Assembly: GCA_022702545.1 (NCBI GenBank)
Contig: JAHRBC010000008.1
Span: forward strand, 1,054,001-1,118,000
DNA from: Phycomyces nitens
Taxonomy: Eukaryota > Mucoromycota > Mucoromycetes > Mucorales > Phycomycetaceae
Length of the DNA stretch: 64,000 nt
Direction of reading: 5' to 3'
Shown here: positions 34,801 through 47,722 of the stretch, piece after piece
Numbering within the stretch: position 1 is the first letter of the stretch
Layout: the number at the start of each line of letters is the position of its first letter
The notes under the pieces: model-generated
The model's database searches: none
The model's input: the letters and a program-made list of their open reading frames with translations, nothing else
What the model was told of the DNA's origin: nothing
Translations under genes and position numbers: made by a program

Positions 34801-37109
34801 TGTCAAAAGCACAGTGTACAGAGCGCACTTATTCTTTTCCGGACACTTTTTTATACTTCTTGGATCCTTTCTTGAATGACCCTCATCAAAGATTGACACT
34901 AGGTTGAAACAGTGTTACTAGCCAATTGAAAACATGCCCACAAAATGGCCAAGGGGGTATAAAGTGTAAACAAAGCAGCCGATTCTGCAAATGAGCCATC
35001 CAGCCAAACTCCATTTTTTTAACAAATGCTTTTATCCCCCTAACTAGCAGGCTAACGCTATGATTTTATTGCTGAAATGGATTTCTTAGACGTTTGAAAA
35101 TATTTGAGTCTATTCATGATTTTATAATGGCCAACTAGAAAGCTATTTTATTCACTATTTAATCTTGAAACCATAATCCCAATCCCAGATTAACATCCAA
35201 CATAATAGAGCCAGAAGGATGGGGCTATACCAGAGTTTTAGCCCTTAAATATATCCAGTTTAAACATACAAGGACAAGAAATGCTATATCGCATGAAACA
35301 TAACGAATTTTCGGTTATTGTAGAGTGTACCATCAATCAACTTAAAGTGCGCTTGTAAAGGACTGAGCATTCGGCTTTTCTCAAAAGACAATAATACATA
35401 TACACCAGAGTGAATATCTTTAGGAAAAGTGCAGTTTACTTTGTGCTATTATATACTAGAATGGCAGAGCGCATATTCTGGGTGCCTGTAGATACACATG
35501 CTTGAAAAATAAATTTTCAAACACCCCAGTGATAAACCTAATATATATATATACGCTTGACATTAAATAGCAGTCGGTATGACCATACTAGACGCTCTCA
35601 CTGCTCTCATCCACCATCCTCGTAATTAGAAACATTCTTGTATAATAGCAGAATATAATGTTTTAAAAAATACCCAAAAAAATGGTATCCAGGTTGCGAT
35701 TCACTATAACAAATGGTCCAACCCCTCCTAAAAAAATACACCCCAAGACCATAATAGAGCCTCAATTTTCTTGTATTGTTTAATGGTACAAGGGGTTGTT
35801 GCGGGCAGTATGGTTCCGTGTCTGCAGATGCATGCAATCTTCATTCCGTCTATGTTAAGCCTCATTATGATTTATTTCTTAAATATCAAAGGGTTTGAAA
35901 AAACAAAAACAAAAAAAGTCTGTGGGATGAGCATCTTGTACTTTGGACATGCTGTCAACGATGCCGATTGAATTCAAGAGATTGAGAAAAGCAAAATGTA
36001 AATGTTAGAATGAGTAATAGTAATAGTCGCGAATAATACGTTGAAAGCTTTGAATAGGTACCCAGCACAAATAGTTAGAGAGAGTGAGAGAGTGAGTGAG
36101 TGAGTGAGTCAGTAGTTAAGGTTTCTTAGTTGGAGATATAAATAATTATTTATAGTATTTATAGGTTTCTACAGGCAAAAATACATGGCGTCTATTTACT
36201 AATAATGTCATAGTTGGTCTATACATGAGAATAAGTTTATTTGGGAACCAAAGCAATACAAGACATCTGGAATGAAGCAGGCCTTGGAATGTATATTGTT
36301 GTATTTCGATTATATAAAGATGTCCAGCCATTTATTAAATATTTGGACAAATACAAGATATATTGTGTGTTAGTGTGTCAGATATTTATAAATTAGTTAT
36401 CCGCCTCTAAGTGTCATATCTATTTGCACCATCGATTTGCAAATACGGGGGACAAAAATCTTATTTTATAAAAAATGGAGGAAAAAATTACGATGATTTA
36501 ATTGATGTCCTTGGTATTAAGGGGTGAATAGTATATAAATCAACGTAATCTACACTGTAGCGAACAAACATAAACATTGAGACTGAAAATACATATGATT
36601 TTGCGAATACGGGGGACAAAAATCTTATTTTTTAAAAAAATAGGAAAAAAATTACGATGATTTAATTGATGTCCTTGGTGTTAAGGGGTGAATAGGATAT
36701 AAATCAACGTAATCTACACTGTAGCGAACAAACATAAACATTGAGACTGAAAATACAGACATATACAGACAAATATTGAGAACATCCTATTGGTTACATT
36801 CAATGCACCTTTATGCACCTTTATGCATGTCTAGGTTAATAGTATTATTCCCTTGTCTTCCTTGTAAAGATACTTCATAAAACCAATCTACGGATTGTGG
36901 TAGGTGATATATTTTGTATCTGGGAATGTCTGCAACTTTCATTCGGCTAATTTTAACCCCAATTACGATTCCTTTTCTTAAATCAAAGTGTATACAGAGT
37001 ATTATGGGGGCCGAGTGTTTTATACTTTCAGCATGTTGCAAAATATGTCAACCCAATTCAAGAGATTAAGAAAGAAAATTTTAAAGGTGGGGAAAGAAAT
37101 TAAGAGGTG
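31817..37109 (+). repeat. Megasatellite unit 6 (A type, 5293 bp)
   Basis: Full A-type unit, the shortest of the A group, mainly through shorter A runs near 35677 and 36470. Subrepeats begin at 33014 and heptamers at 33520. Confidence 0.97.
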
Positions 37110-40100
37110 AGAAATATGAGATATTTTATTTATATGGATTGAGAAGATAAGGGTTTGGGTGTGACGTTGAGTAAAAAGATTTTGTTGAATGAATGAATGA
37201 ATGAATGATTGAAGAGAAGGGGTAGAAGGATGAGAGTGAGTTTTATTGAATTTGAGTTGATTAGTTTGTTGTTGTTGAGATAAGTATGTGATATATTGTA
37301 TGATATATTGTATGATTGTATTTTGTGAGTAAGGATTGAAAAATTGAGGTTAGATAGGAGGGTATGATAAGAATGGCGGGATTTAAGGATTTGTGGAGAA
37401 AGTATAGTTTGTATAGAGTGAAAAAGAGTTGTTGAAGTGGGATATGTGGATTTTAAATGATTATTATATGTGGGTTTGTGGTTGAGAGGGGAGAATTGAT
37501 TGAATTGAAGGAGATTGTGGATGTAATGATCCAGTATGGATAAGATGGGATGGATTTATAGAGTTTTTTGAAATATGAGATTATTGAGCGAACAAGTGTT
37601 TAGATTTGATTGGGTTAGTGTTGAGTGTATTGAATAAATGATTTAATAGAGGATCGATTAGTAGAAAAAGAGTTGAAAGACTAATAAAAAGGTTTAAAGA
37701 TGGATATGATGGATCGGGATTTTGGGTGGGATTTTTCGCAGTGAAGCTTTTTTAGCTGGTTAAATTGATCGAATGTGTCAAGGGGACTGAGAGAGTATAT
37801 TATTCTTATTTTTTGATATTACTAAATTATGTGAATTGGGGTCAAATCAACAGAAAGCCGATACAAGCTTGGTAATGGATTCTATGGTGGGCGGTGTAAT
37901 ATAGACTAATATTGATTGTATATTGATTATAAGGAGCGATTTGTATGTAACTAAATGATCACAGCTAATATACGGAATTGTTTTCGGGTGCAAGAAATTG
38001 AAAACGATCCAGACTTGGATCCATCCAATCCGTACTTGTATTAGTTTATTGCGATTATAAAAACTTTGAATATGAATTGTGTTGTATGGTATATATTGAA
38101 TTTATTATTATTATTATTATTATTACTAGTCATTGATAAATTAAACAATAAAATAAAACGTAATTATTTAAGGTTATCATTCAGATAATGCTTTTTGAAT
38201 TCATATAGGTAATTCATATGTAAGCAAGGTCATCATCATGATATTAAATAAATACGTACGCATTTATTTGTGCTTCGTCAAGCACTTTGTCCCACAATTC
38301 CCCAACACCCGTAGGTAGTAGACGCCCTACTTTTTCAACCTGCAAACTTCCTCCCACCAGATACTGGCTTGAACAGATACCTGGCTGCGGACACCCCACA
38401 CTTAAGACCTTGCAGATGCACGGCTACCACAATACTTCCCCTCACCCGTAGGTAGTAGACGCCCTACTTTTTCAACCTGCAGACTTCCTCCCACCAGACA
38501 CCGGCTTGAACGAATACCTGGCTGCGGACACCCCACACTTAAGACCTTGCAGATGCACGGCTACCACAATACTTCCCCTCACCCGTAGGTAGTAGACGCC
38601 CTACTTTTTCAACCTGCAAACTTCCTCCCACCAGATATTGCCTTGAAAAATACCTGGCTGCGGACGCCCCACATTTTGAGACCCTGGCTCCCCTCCACCA
38701 TTAAGGCTGTGTGATAACCTCCCCACACACTTTCGTGTCTATAGGAAAAAAGCTATACATAGTATTAGGCTTATGGTTTACTTGCCGATTACAAATAAAA
38801 AGAAGATGTACTTACAGTCCACAGTCCACAGTCTACAGTCTACAGTCTACAGTCTACAGTCTACAGTCTACAGTCTACAGTCTACAGTCCACAGTCAACA
38901 TCCACATCTACATCTCACATCCACAATCTGCAAGTCCACTGTCAAAAATCCGCTCTACAGTCCACAGTCCACAGTCCACGGTCTAAAGTACATAAGACCG
39001 GGTCTAGTTAGTGATGTTGTTTGTAATGTGCTAATTGCAATGCGTACTTACATCGTCATCGGCAAAAAAGGGCTCAAGCTGAGGTCAGCAATGAAAAGTA
39101 GTAAGCTGGTGTACAAGAGAAAGGCGCTCTCCCCAAGTTCCCACTGTTGTTTATTTCTTATGGGAAAATTTTCAGTCAAACTTTTATTTGACAGAGTGAT
39201 CAAGTCATGTGAGCTCTATGGCTTACCACTGTGAGAATCCTTCATATTATGTGAGGGTTTGGCGCCCTGCAACGGCTCAATAGCTTGATAATCTCTGCTT
39301 TTAGACGATTTTTCTTTACTGCTTGTATAACTTTTCTATTATTTATTGAATTTGAATATCTAGGCGATATTAAACAGCGAAAATGCCGTAGCTATATAGT
39401 TTATTAGAGTTTAATATAGTGTAGGCTAATATAATCGATTCAATATAATAGCTGTAATTACTAATAGTTTGTAGACATTTTTATATGCTTTACTTTCTTT
39501 CTTTTCGGCAGATAATGCGTACAGCCGTTGTGGTACCATTGTTCTGTCAAAGGCTTCCTAAATTTAGGGGAACGCATATTATAGATTAGGAAGGAATAGA
39601 ATACAAGAAAACGCTGTGACTCGGTATGATTGTAAGTAGAAGGGCAGGTTGGAGTGGGATTATCTCTGGATAGTTAATATTAGATAAATTGGATAAATAT
39701 GATAAATCTGTTAATATTTGGTGAGTGTGTCAAAAGAGAATTATATAGAAAAATGTTGTTTTTGACACTACCAAGGTATATTATCAGTATTTTGGAGCAT
39801 TTTAAAAATTCACAATTCCTTTCGTTGCTGCACATAATCGAAATGTACAAGGACAGCATGAATAAAGAAGAATAGACAGGCTCCGGTGTTTTGGAGGACT
39901 CTTTTACTTTACAAACGGCCAGGAACGGCGGCAGATGGTACAAAATACATGCTACCAACAGTTCAGGCCTATCTGATTTTGTGTCACCATACAATCTATG
40001 CTTTCGCATACAGACGTTTTTATGCCTGGGCTCATCTTTTAGAACGGTGAGCGTTACTTTAACTTTGTTAGAGAGTGGACACAAAGTTACCTCTGTCAAA

Positions 40101-42407
40101 AGCACAGTGTACAGAGCGCACTTATTCTTTTCCGGACACTTTTTTATACTTCTTGGATCCTTTCTTGAATGACCCTCATCAAAGATTGACACTAGGTTGA
40201 AACAGTGTTACTAGCCAATTGAAAACATGCCCACAAAATGGCCAAGGGGGTATAAAGTGTAAACAAAGCAGCCGATTCTGCAAATGAGCCATCCAGCCAA
40301 ACTCCATTTTTTAACAAATGCTTTTATCCCCCTAACTAGCAGGCTAACGCTATGATTTTATTGCTGAAATGGATTTCTTAGACGTTTGAAAATATTTGAG
40401 TCTATTCATGATTTTATAATGGCCAACTAGAAAGCTATTTTATTCACTATTTAATCTTGAAACCATAATCCCAATCCCAGATTAACATCCAACATAATAG
40501 AGCCAGAAGGATGGGGCTATACCAGAGTTTTAGCCCTTAAATATATCCAGTTTAAACATACAAGGACAAGAAATGCTATATCGCATGAAACATAACGAAT
40601 TTTCGGTTATTGTAGAGTGTACCATCAATCAACTTAAAGTGCGCTTGTAAAGGACTGAGCATTCGGCTTTTCTCAAAAGACAATAATACATATACACCAG
40701 AGTGAATATCTTTAGGAAAAGTGCAGTTTACTTTGTGCTATTATATACTAGAATGGCAGAGCGCATATTCTGGGTGCCTGTAGATACACATGCTTGAAAA
40801 ATAAATTTTCAAACACCCCAGTGATAAACCTAATATATATATATACGCTTGACATTAAATAGCAGTCGGTATGACCATACTAGACGCTCTCACTGCTCTC
40901 ATCCACCATCCTCGTAATTAGAAACATTCTTGTATAATAGCAGAATATAATGTTTTAAAAAATACCCAAAAAAAAATGGTATCCAGGTTGCGATTCACTA
41001 TAACAAATGGTCCAACCCCTCCTAAAAAAATACACCCCAAGACCATAATAGAGCCTCAATTTTCTTGTATTGTTTAATGGTACAAGGGGTTGTTGCGGGC
41101 AGTATGGTTCCGTGTCTGCAGATGCATGCAATCTTCATTCCGTCTATGTTAAGCCTCATTATGATTTATTTCTTAAATATCAAAGGGTTTGAAAAAACAA
41201 AAACAAAAAAAGTCTGTGGATGAGCATCTTGTACTTTGGACATGCTGTCAACGATGCCGATTGAATTCAAGAGATTGAGAAAAGCAAAATGTAAATGTTA
41301 GAATGAGTAATAGTAATAGTCGCGAATAATACGTTGAAAGCTTTGAATAGGTACCCAGCACAAATAGTTAGAGAGAGTGAGAGAGTGAGTGAGTGAGTGA
41401 GTCAGTAGTTAAGGTTTCTTAGTTGGAGATATAAATAATTATTTATAGTATTTATAGGTTTCTACAGGCAAAAATACATGGCGTCTATTTACTAATAATG
41501 TCATAGTTGGTCTATACATGAGAATAAGTTTATTTGGGAACCAAAGCAATACAAGACATCTGGAATGAAGCAGGCCTTGGAATGTATATTGTTGTATTTC
41601 GATTATATAAAGATGTCCAGCCATTTATTAAATATTTGGACAAATACAAGATATATTGTGTGTTAGTGTGTCAGATATTTATAAATTAGTTATCCGCCTC
41701 TAAGTGTCATATCTATTTGCACCATCGATTTGCAAATACGGGGGACAAAAATCTTATTTTATAAAAAATGGAGGAAAAAAATTACGATGATTTAATTGAT
41801 GTCCTTGGTATTAAGGGGTGAATAGTATATAAATCAACGTAATCTACACTGTAGCGAACAAACATAAACATTGAGACTGAAAATACATATGATTTTGCGA
41901 ATACGGGGGACAAAAATCTTATTTTTTAAAAAAAATAGGAAAAAAAAAATTACGATGATTTAATTGATGTCCTTGGTGTTAAGGGGTGAATAGGATATAA
42001 ATCAACGTAATCTACACTGTAGCGAACAAACATAAACATTGAGACTGAAAATACAGACATATACAGACAAATATTGAGAACATCCTATTGGTTACATTCA
42101 ATGCACCTTTATGCACCTTTATGCATGTCTAGGTTAATAGTATTATTCCCTTGTCTTCCTTGTAAAGATACTTCATAAAACCAATCTACGGATTGTGGTA
42201 GGTGATATATTTTGTATCTGGGAATGTCTGCAACTTTCATTCGGCTAATTTTAACCCCAATTACGATTCCTTTTCTTAAATCAAAGTGTATACAGAGTAT
42301 TATGGGGGCCGAGTGTTTTATACTTTCAGCATGTTGCAAAATATGTCAACCCAATTCAAGAGATTAAGAAAGAAAATTTTAAAGGTGGGGAAAGAAATTA
42401 AGAGGTG
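37110..42407 (+). repeat. Megasatellite unit 7 (A type, 5298 bp)
   Basis: Full A-type unit with subrepeats from 38307 and heptamers from 38812. A small change after the heptamers (CATCTCACATCC near 38911) fuses two otherwise separate frames. A G is missing from CTGTGGGATG near 41217, as also in unit 10. Confidence 0.97.
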
Positions 42408-45400
42408 AGAAATATGAGATATTTTATTTATATGGATTGAGAAGATAAGGGTTTGGGTGTGACGTTGAGTAAAAAGATTTTGTTGAATGAATGAATGAAT
42501 GAATGATTGAAGAGAAGGGGTAGAAGGATGAGAGTGAGTTTTATTGAATTTGAGTTGATTAGTTTGTTGTTGTTGAGATAAGTATGTGATATATTGTATG
42601 ATATATTGTATGATTGTATTTTGTGAGTAAGGATTGAAAAATTGAGGTTAGATAGGAGGGTATGATAAGAATGGCGGGATTTAAGGATTTGTGGAGAAAG
42701 TATAGTTTGTATAGAGTGAAAAAGAGTTGTTGAAGTGGGATATGTGGATTTTAAATGATTATTATATGTGGGTTTGTGGTTGAGAGGGGTTGAGAGGGAA
42801 TTGATTGAATTGATTGAATTGAAGGAGATTGTGGATGTAATGATCCAGTATGGATAAGATGGGATGGATTTATAGAGTTTTTTGAAATATGAGATTATTG
42901 AGCGAACAAGTGTTTAGATTTGATTGGGTTAGTGTTGAGTGTATTGAATAAATGATTTAATAGAGGATCGATTAGTAGAAAAAGAGTTGAAAGACTAATA
43001 AAAAGGTTTAAAGATGGATATGATGGATCGGGATTTTGGGTGGGATTTTTCGCAGTGAAGCTTTTTAGCTGGTTAAATTGATCGAATGTGTCAAGGGGAC
43101 TGAGAGAGTATATTATTCTTATTTTTTGATATTACTAAATTATGTGAATTGGGGTCAAATCAACAGAAAGCCGATACAAGCTTGGTAATGGATTCTATGG
43201 TGGGCGGTGTAATATAGACTAATATTGATTGTATATTGATTATAAGGAGCGATTTGTATGTAACTAAATGATCACAGCTAATATACGGAATTGTTTTCGG
43301 GTGCAAGAAATTGAAAACGATCCAGACTTGGATCCATCCAATCCGTACTTGTATTAGTTTATTGCGATTATAAAAACTTTGAATATGAATTGTGTTGTAT
43401 GGTATATATTGAATTTATTATTATTATTATTATTATTACTAGTCATTGATAAATTAAACAATAAAATAAAACGTAATTATTTAAGGTTATCATTCAGATA
43501 ATGCTTTTTTGAATTCATATAGGTAATTCATATGTAAGCAAGGTCATCATCATGATATTAAATAAATACGTACGCATTTATTTGTGCTTCGTCAAGCACT
43601 TTGTCCCACAATTCCCCAACACCCGTAGGTAGTAGACGCCCTACTTTTTCAACCTGCAAACTTCCTCCCACCAGATACTGGCTTGAACAGATACCTGGCT
43701 GCGGACACCCCACACTTAAGACCTTGCAGATGCACGGCTACCACAATACTTCCCCTCACCCGTAGGTAGTAGACGCCCTACTTTTTCAACCTGCAGACTT
43801 CCTCCCACCAGACACCGGCTTGAACGAATACCTGGCTGCGGACACCCCACACTTAAGACCTTGCAGATGCACGGCTACCACAATACTTCCCCTCACCCGT
43901 AGGTAGTAGACGCCCTACTTTTTCAACCTGCAAACTTCCTCCCACCAGATATTGCCTTGAAAAATACCTGGCTGCGGACGCCCCACATTTTGAGACCCTG
44001 GCTCCCCTCCACCATTAAGGCTGTGTGATAACCTCCCCACACACTTTCGTGTCTATAGGAAAAAAGCTATACATAGTATTAGGCTTATGGTTTACTTGCC
44101 GATTACAAATAAAAAGAAGATGTACTTACAGTCCACAGTCCACAGTCTACAGTCTACAGTCTACAGTCTACAGTCTACAGTCTACAGTCTACAGTCTACA
44201 GTCCACAGTCAACATCCACATCTACATTCCACATCCACAATCTGCAAGTCCACTGTCAAAAATCCGCTCTACAGTCCACAGTCCACAGTCCACGGTCTAA
44301 AGTACATAAGACCGGGTCTAGTTAGTGATGTTGTTTGTAATGTGCTAATTGCAATGCGTACTTACATCGTCATCGGCAAAAAAGGGCTCAAGCTGAGGTC
44401 AGCAATGAAAAGTAGTAAGCTGGTGTACAAGAGAAAGGCGCTCTCCCCAAGTTCCCACTGTTGTTTATTTCTTATGGGAAAATTTTCAGTCAAACTTTTA
44501 TTTGACAGAGTGATCAAGTCATGTGAGCTCTATGGCTTACCACTGTGAGAATCCTTCATATTATGTGAGGGTTTGGCGCCCTGCAACGGCTCAATAGCTT
44601 GATAATCTCTGCTTTTAGACGATTTTTCTTTACTGCTTGTATAACTTTTCTATTATTTATTGAATTTGAATATCTAGGCGATATTAAACAGCGAAAATGC
44701 CGTAGCTATATAGTTTATTAGAGTTTAATATAGTGTAGGCTAATATAATCGATTCAATATAATAGCTGTAATTACTAATAGTTTGTAGACATTTTTATAT
44801 GCTTTACTTTCTTTCTTTTCGGCAGATAATGCGTACAGCCGTTGTGGTACCATTGTTCTGTCAAAGGCTTCCTAAATTTAGGGGAACGCATATTATAGAT
44901 TAGGAAGGAATAGAATACAAGAAAACGCTGTGACTCGGTATGATTGTAAGTAGAAGGGCAGGTTGGAGTGGGATTATCTCTGGATAGTTAATATTAGATA
45001 AATTGGATAAATATGATAAATCTGTTAATATTTGGTGAGTGTGTCAAAAGAGAATTATATAGAAAAATGTTGTTTTTGACACTACCAAGGTATATTATCA
45101 GTATTTTGGAGCATTTTAAAAATTCACAATTCCTTTCGTTGCTGCACATAATCGAAATGTACAAGGACAGCATGAATAAAGAAGAATAGACAGGCTCCGG
45201 TGTTTTGGAGGACTCTTTTACTTTACAAACGGCCAGGAACGGCGGCAGATGGTACAAAATACATGCTACCAACAGTTCAGGCCTATCTGATTTTGTGTCA
45301 CCATACAATCTATGCTTTCGCATACAGACGTTTTTATGCCTGGGCTCATCTTTTAGAACGGTGAGCGTTACTTTAACTTTGTTAGAGAGTGGACACAAAG

Positions 45401-47722
45401 TTACCTCTGTCAAAAGCACAGTGTACAGAGCGCACTTATTCTTTTCCGGACACTTTTTTATACTTCTTGGATCCTTTCTTGAATGACCCTCATCAAAGAT
45501 TGACACTAGGTTGAAACAGTGTTACTAGCCAATTGAAAACATTCCCACAAAATGGCCAAGGGGGTATAAAGTGTAAACAAAGCAGCCGATTCTGCAAATG
45601 AGCCATCCAGCCAAACTCCATTTTTTTAACAAATGCTTTTATCCCCCTAACTAGCAGGCTAACGCTATGATTTTATTGCTGAAATGGATTTCTTAGACGT
45701 TTGAAAATATTTGAGTCTATTCATGATTTTATAATGGCCAACTAGAAAGCTATTTTATTCACTATTTAATCTTGAAACCATAATCCCAATCCCAGATTAA
45801 CATCCAACATAATAGAGCCAGAAGGATGGGGCTATACCAGAATTTTAGCCCTTAAATATATCCAGTTTAAACATACAAGGACAAGAAATGCTATATCGCA
45901 TGAAACATAACGAATTTTCGGTTGTTGTAGAGTGTACCATCAATCAACTTAAAGTGCGCTTGTAAAGGACTGAGCATTCGGCTTTTCTCAAAAGACAATA
46001 ATACATATACACCAGAGTGAATATCTTTAGGAAAAGTGCGGTTTACTTTGTGCTATTATATACTAGAATGGCAGAGCGCATATTCTGGGTGCCTGTAGAT
46101 ACACATGCTTGAAAAATAAATTTTCAAACACCCCAGTGATAAACCTAATATATATATATATATACTTGACATTAAATAGCAGTCGGTATGACCATACTAG
46201 ACGCTCTCACTACTCTCATCCACCATCCTCATAATTAGAAACATTCTTGTATAATAGCAGAATATAATGTTTTAAAAAATACCCCAAAAAAAATGGTATC
46301 CAGGTTGCGATTCACTATAACAAATGGTCCAACCTCTCCTAAAAAAATACACCCCAAGACTATAATAGAGCCTCAATTTTCTTGTATTGTTTAATGGTAC
46401 AAGGGGTTGTTGCGGACAGTATGGTTCCGTGTCTGCAGATGCATGCAATCTTCATTCCGTCTATGTTAAGCCTCATCATGATTTATTTCTTAAATATCAA
46501 AGGGTTTGAAAAAATAAAAACAAAAAAAGTCTGTGGGATGAGCATCTTGTACTTTGGACATGCTGTCAACGATGCCGATTGAATTCAAGAGATTGAGAAA
46601 AGAAAAAGTTTAAATGTTAGAATGAGTAATAGTAATAGTCGCGAATAATACGGTGAAAGCTTTGAATAGGTACCCAGCACAAATAGTTAGAGAGAGTGAG
46701 AGAGTGAGTGAGTGAGTGAGTCAGTAGTTAAGGTTTCTTAGTTGGAGATACAAATAATTATTTATAGTATTTATAGGTTTCTACAGGCAAAAATACATGG
46801 CGTCTATTTACTAATAATGTCATAGTTGGTCTATACATGAGAATAAATTTATTTGGGAACCAAAGCAATACAAGACATCTGGAATGAAGCAGGCCTTGGA
46901 ATGTATATTGTTGTATTTCGATTATATAAAGATGTCCAGCCATTTATTAAATATTTGGACAGATACAAGATATATTGTGTGTTAGTGTGTCAGATATTTA
47001 TAAATTAGTTATCCGCCTCTAAGTGTCATATCTATTTGCACCATCGATTTGCGAATACGGGGGACAAAAATCTTATTTTATAAAAAAATGGAGGAAAAAA
47101 ATTACGATGATTTAATTGATGTCCTTGGTATTAAGGGGTGAATAGGATATAAATCAACGTAATCTACACTGTAGCGAACAAACATAAACATTGAGACTGA
47201 AAATACATATGATTTTGCGAATACGGGGGACAAAAATCTTATTTTTAAAAAAATAGGAAAAAAATTACGATGATTTAATTGATTTCCTTGGTATTAAGGG
47301 GTGAATAGGATATAAATCAACGTAATCTACACTGTAGCGAATAAACATAAACATTGAGACTGAAAATACAGACAAATACAGACAAATATAGAGAACATCC
47401 TATTGGTTACATTCAATGCACCTTTATGCACCTTTATGCACGTCTAGGTTAATAGTATTATTCCCTTGTCTTCCTTGTAAAGATACTTCATAAAACCAAT
47501 CTACGGATTGTGGTAGGTGATATATTTTGTATCTGGGAATGTCTGCAACTTTCATTCGGCCAATTTTAACCCCAATTACGATTCCTTTTCTTAAATCAAA
47601 GTGTATACAGAGTATTATGGGGGCCGAGTGTTTTATACCTTCAGCATGTTGCAAAATATGACAACCCAATTCAAGAGATTAAGAAAGAAAATTTTAAAGG
47701 TGGGGAAAGAAATTAAGAGGTG
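42408..47722 (+). repeat. Megasatellite unit 8 (A/B chimera, 5315 bp)
   Basis: The left part carries A-type variants up to at least 44935 (three 137-bp subrepeats, GGGAACGCAT, ACGCTGTGAC). From 45543 it carries mostly B-type variants (ACATTCCC, CAGAATTTTAG, GGTTGTTGTAG, GTGCGGTTTAC). The switch falls in about 600 bp that are identical in A and B. It also has a B-like duplication near 42780-42830 inside otherwise A-type sequence, and the A-type base where units 9-11 read TTTTACTCAC (about 45752). Confidence 0.95.
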
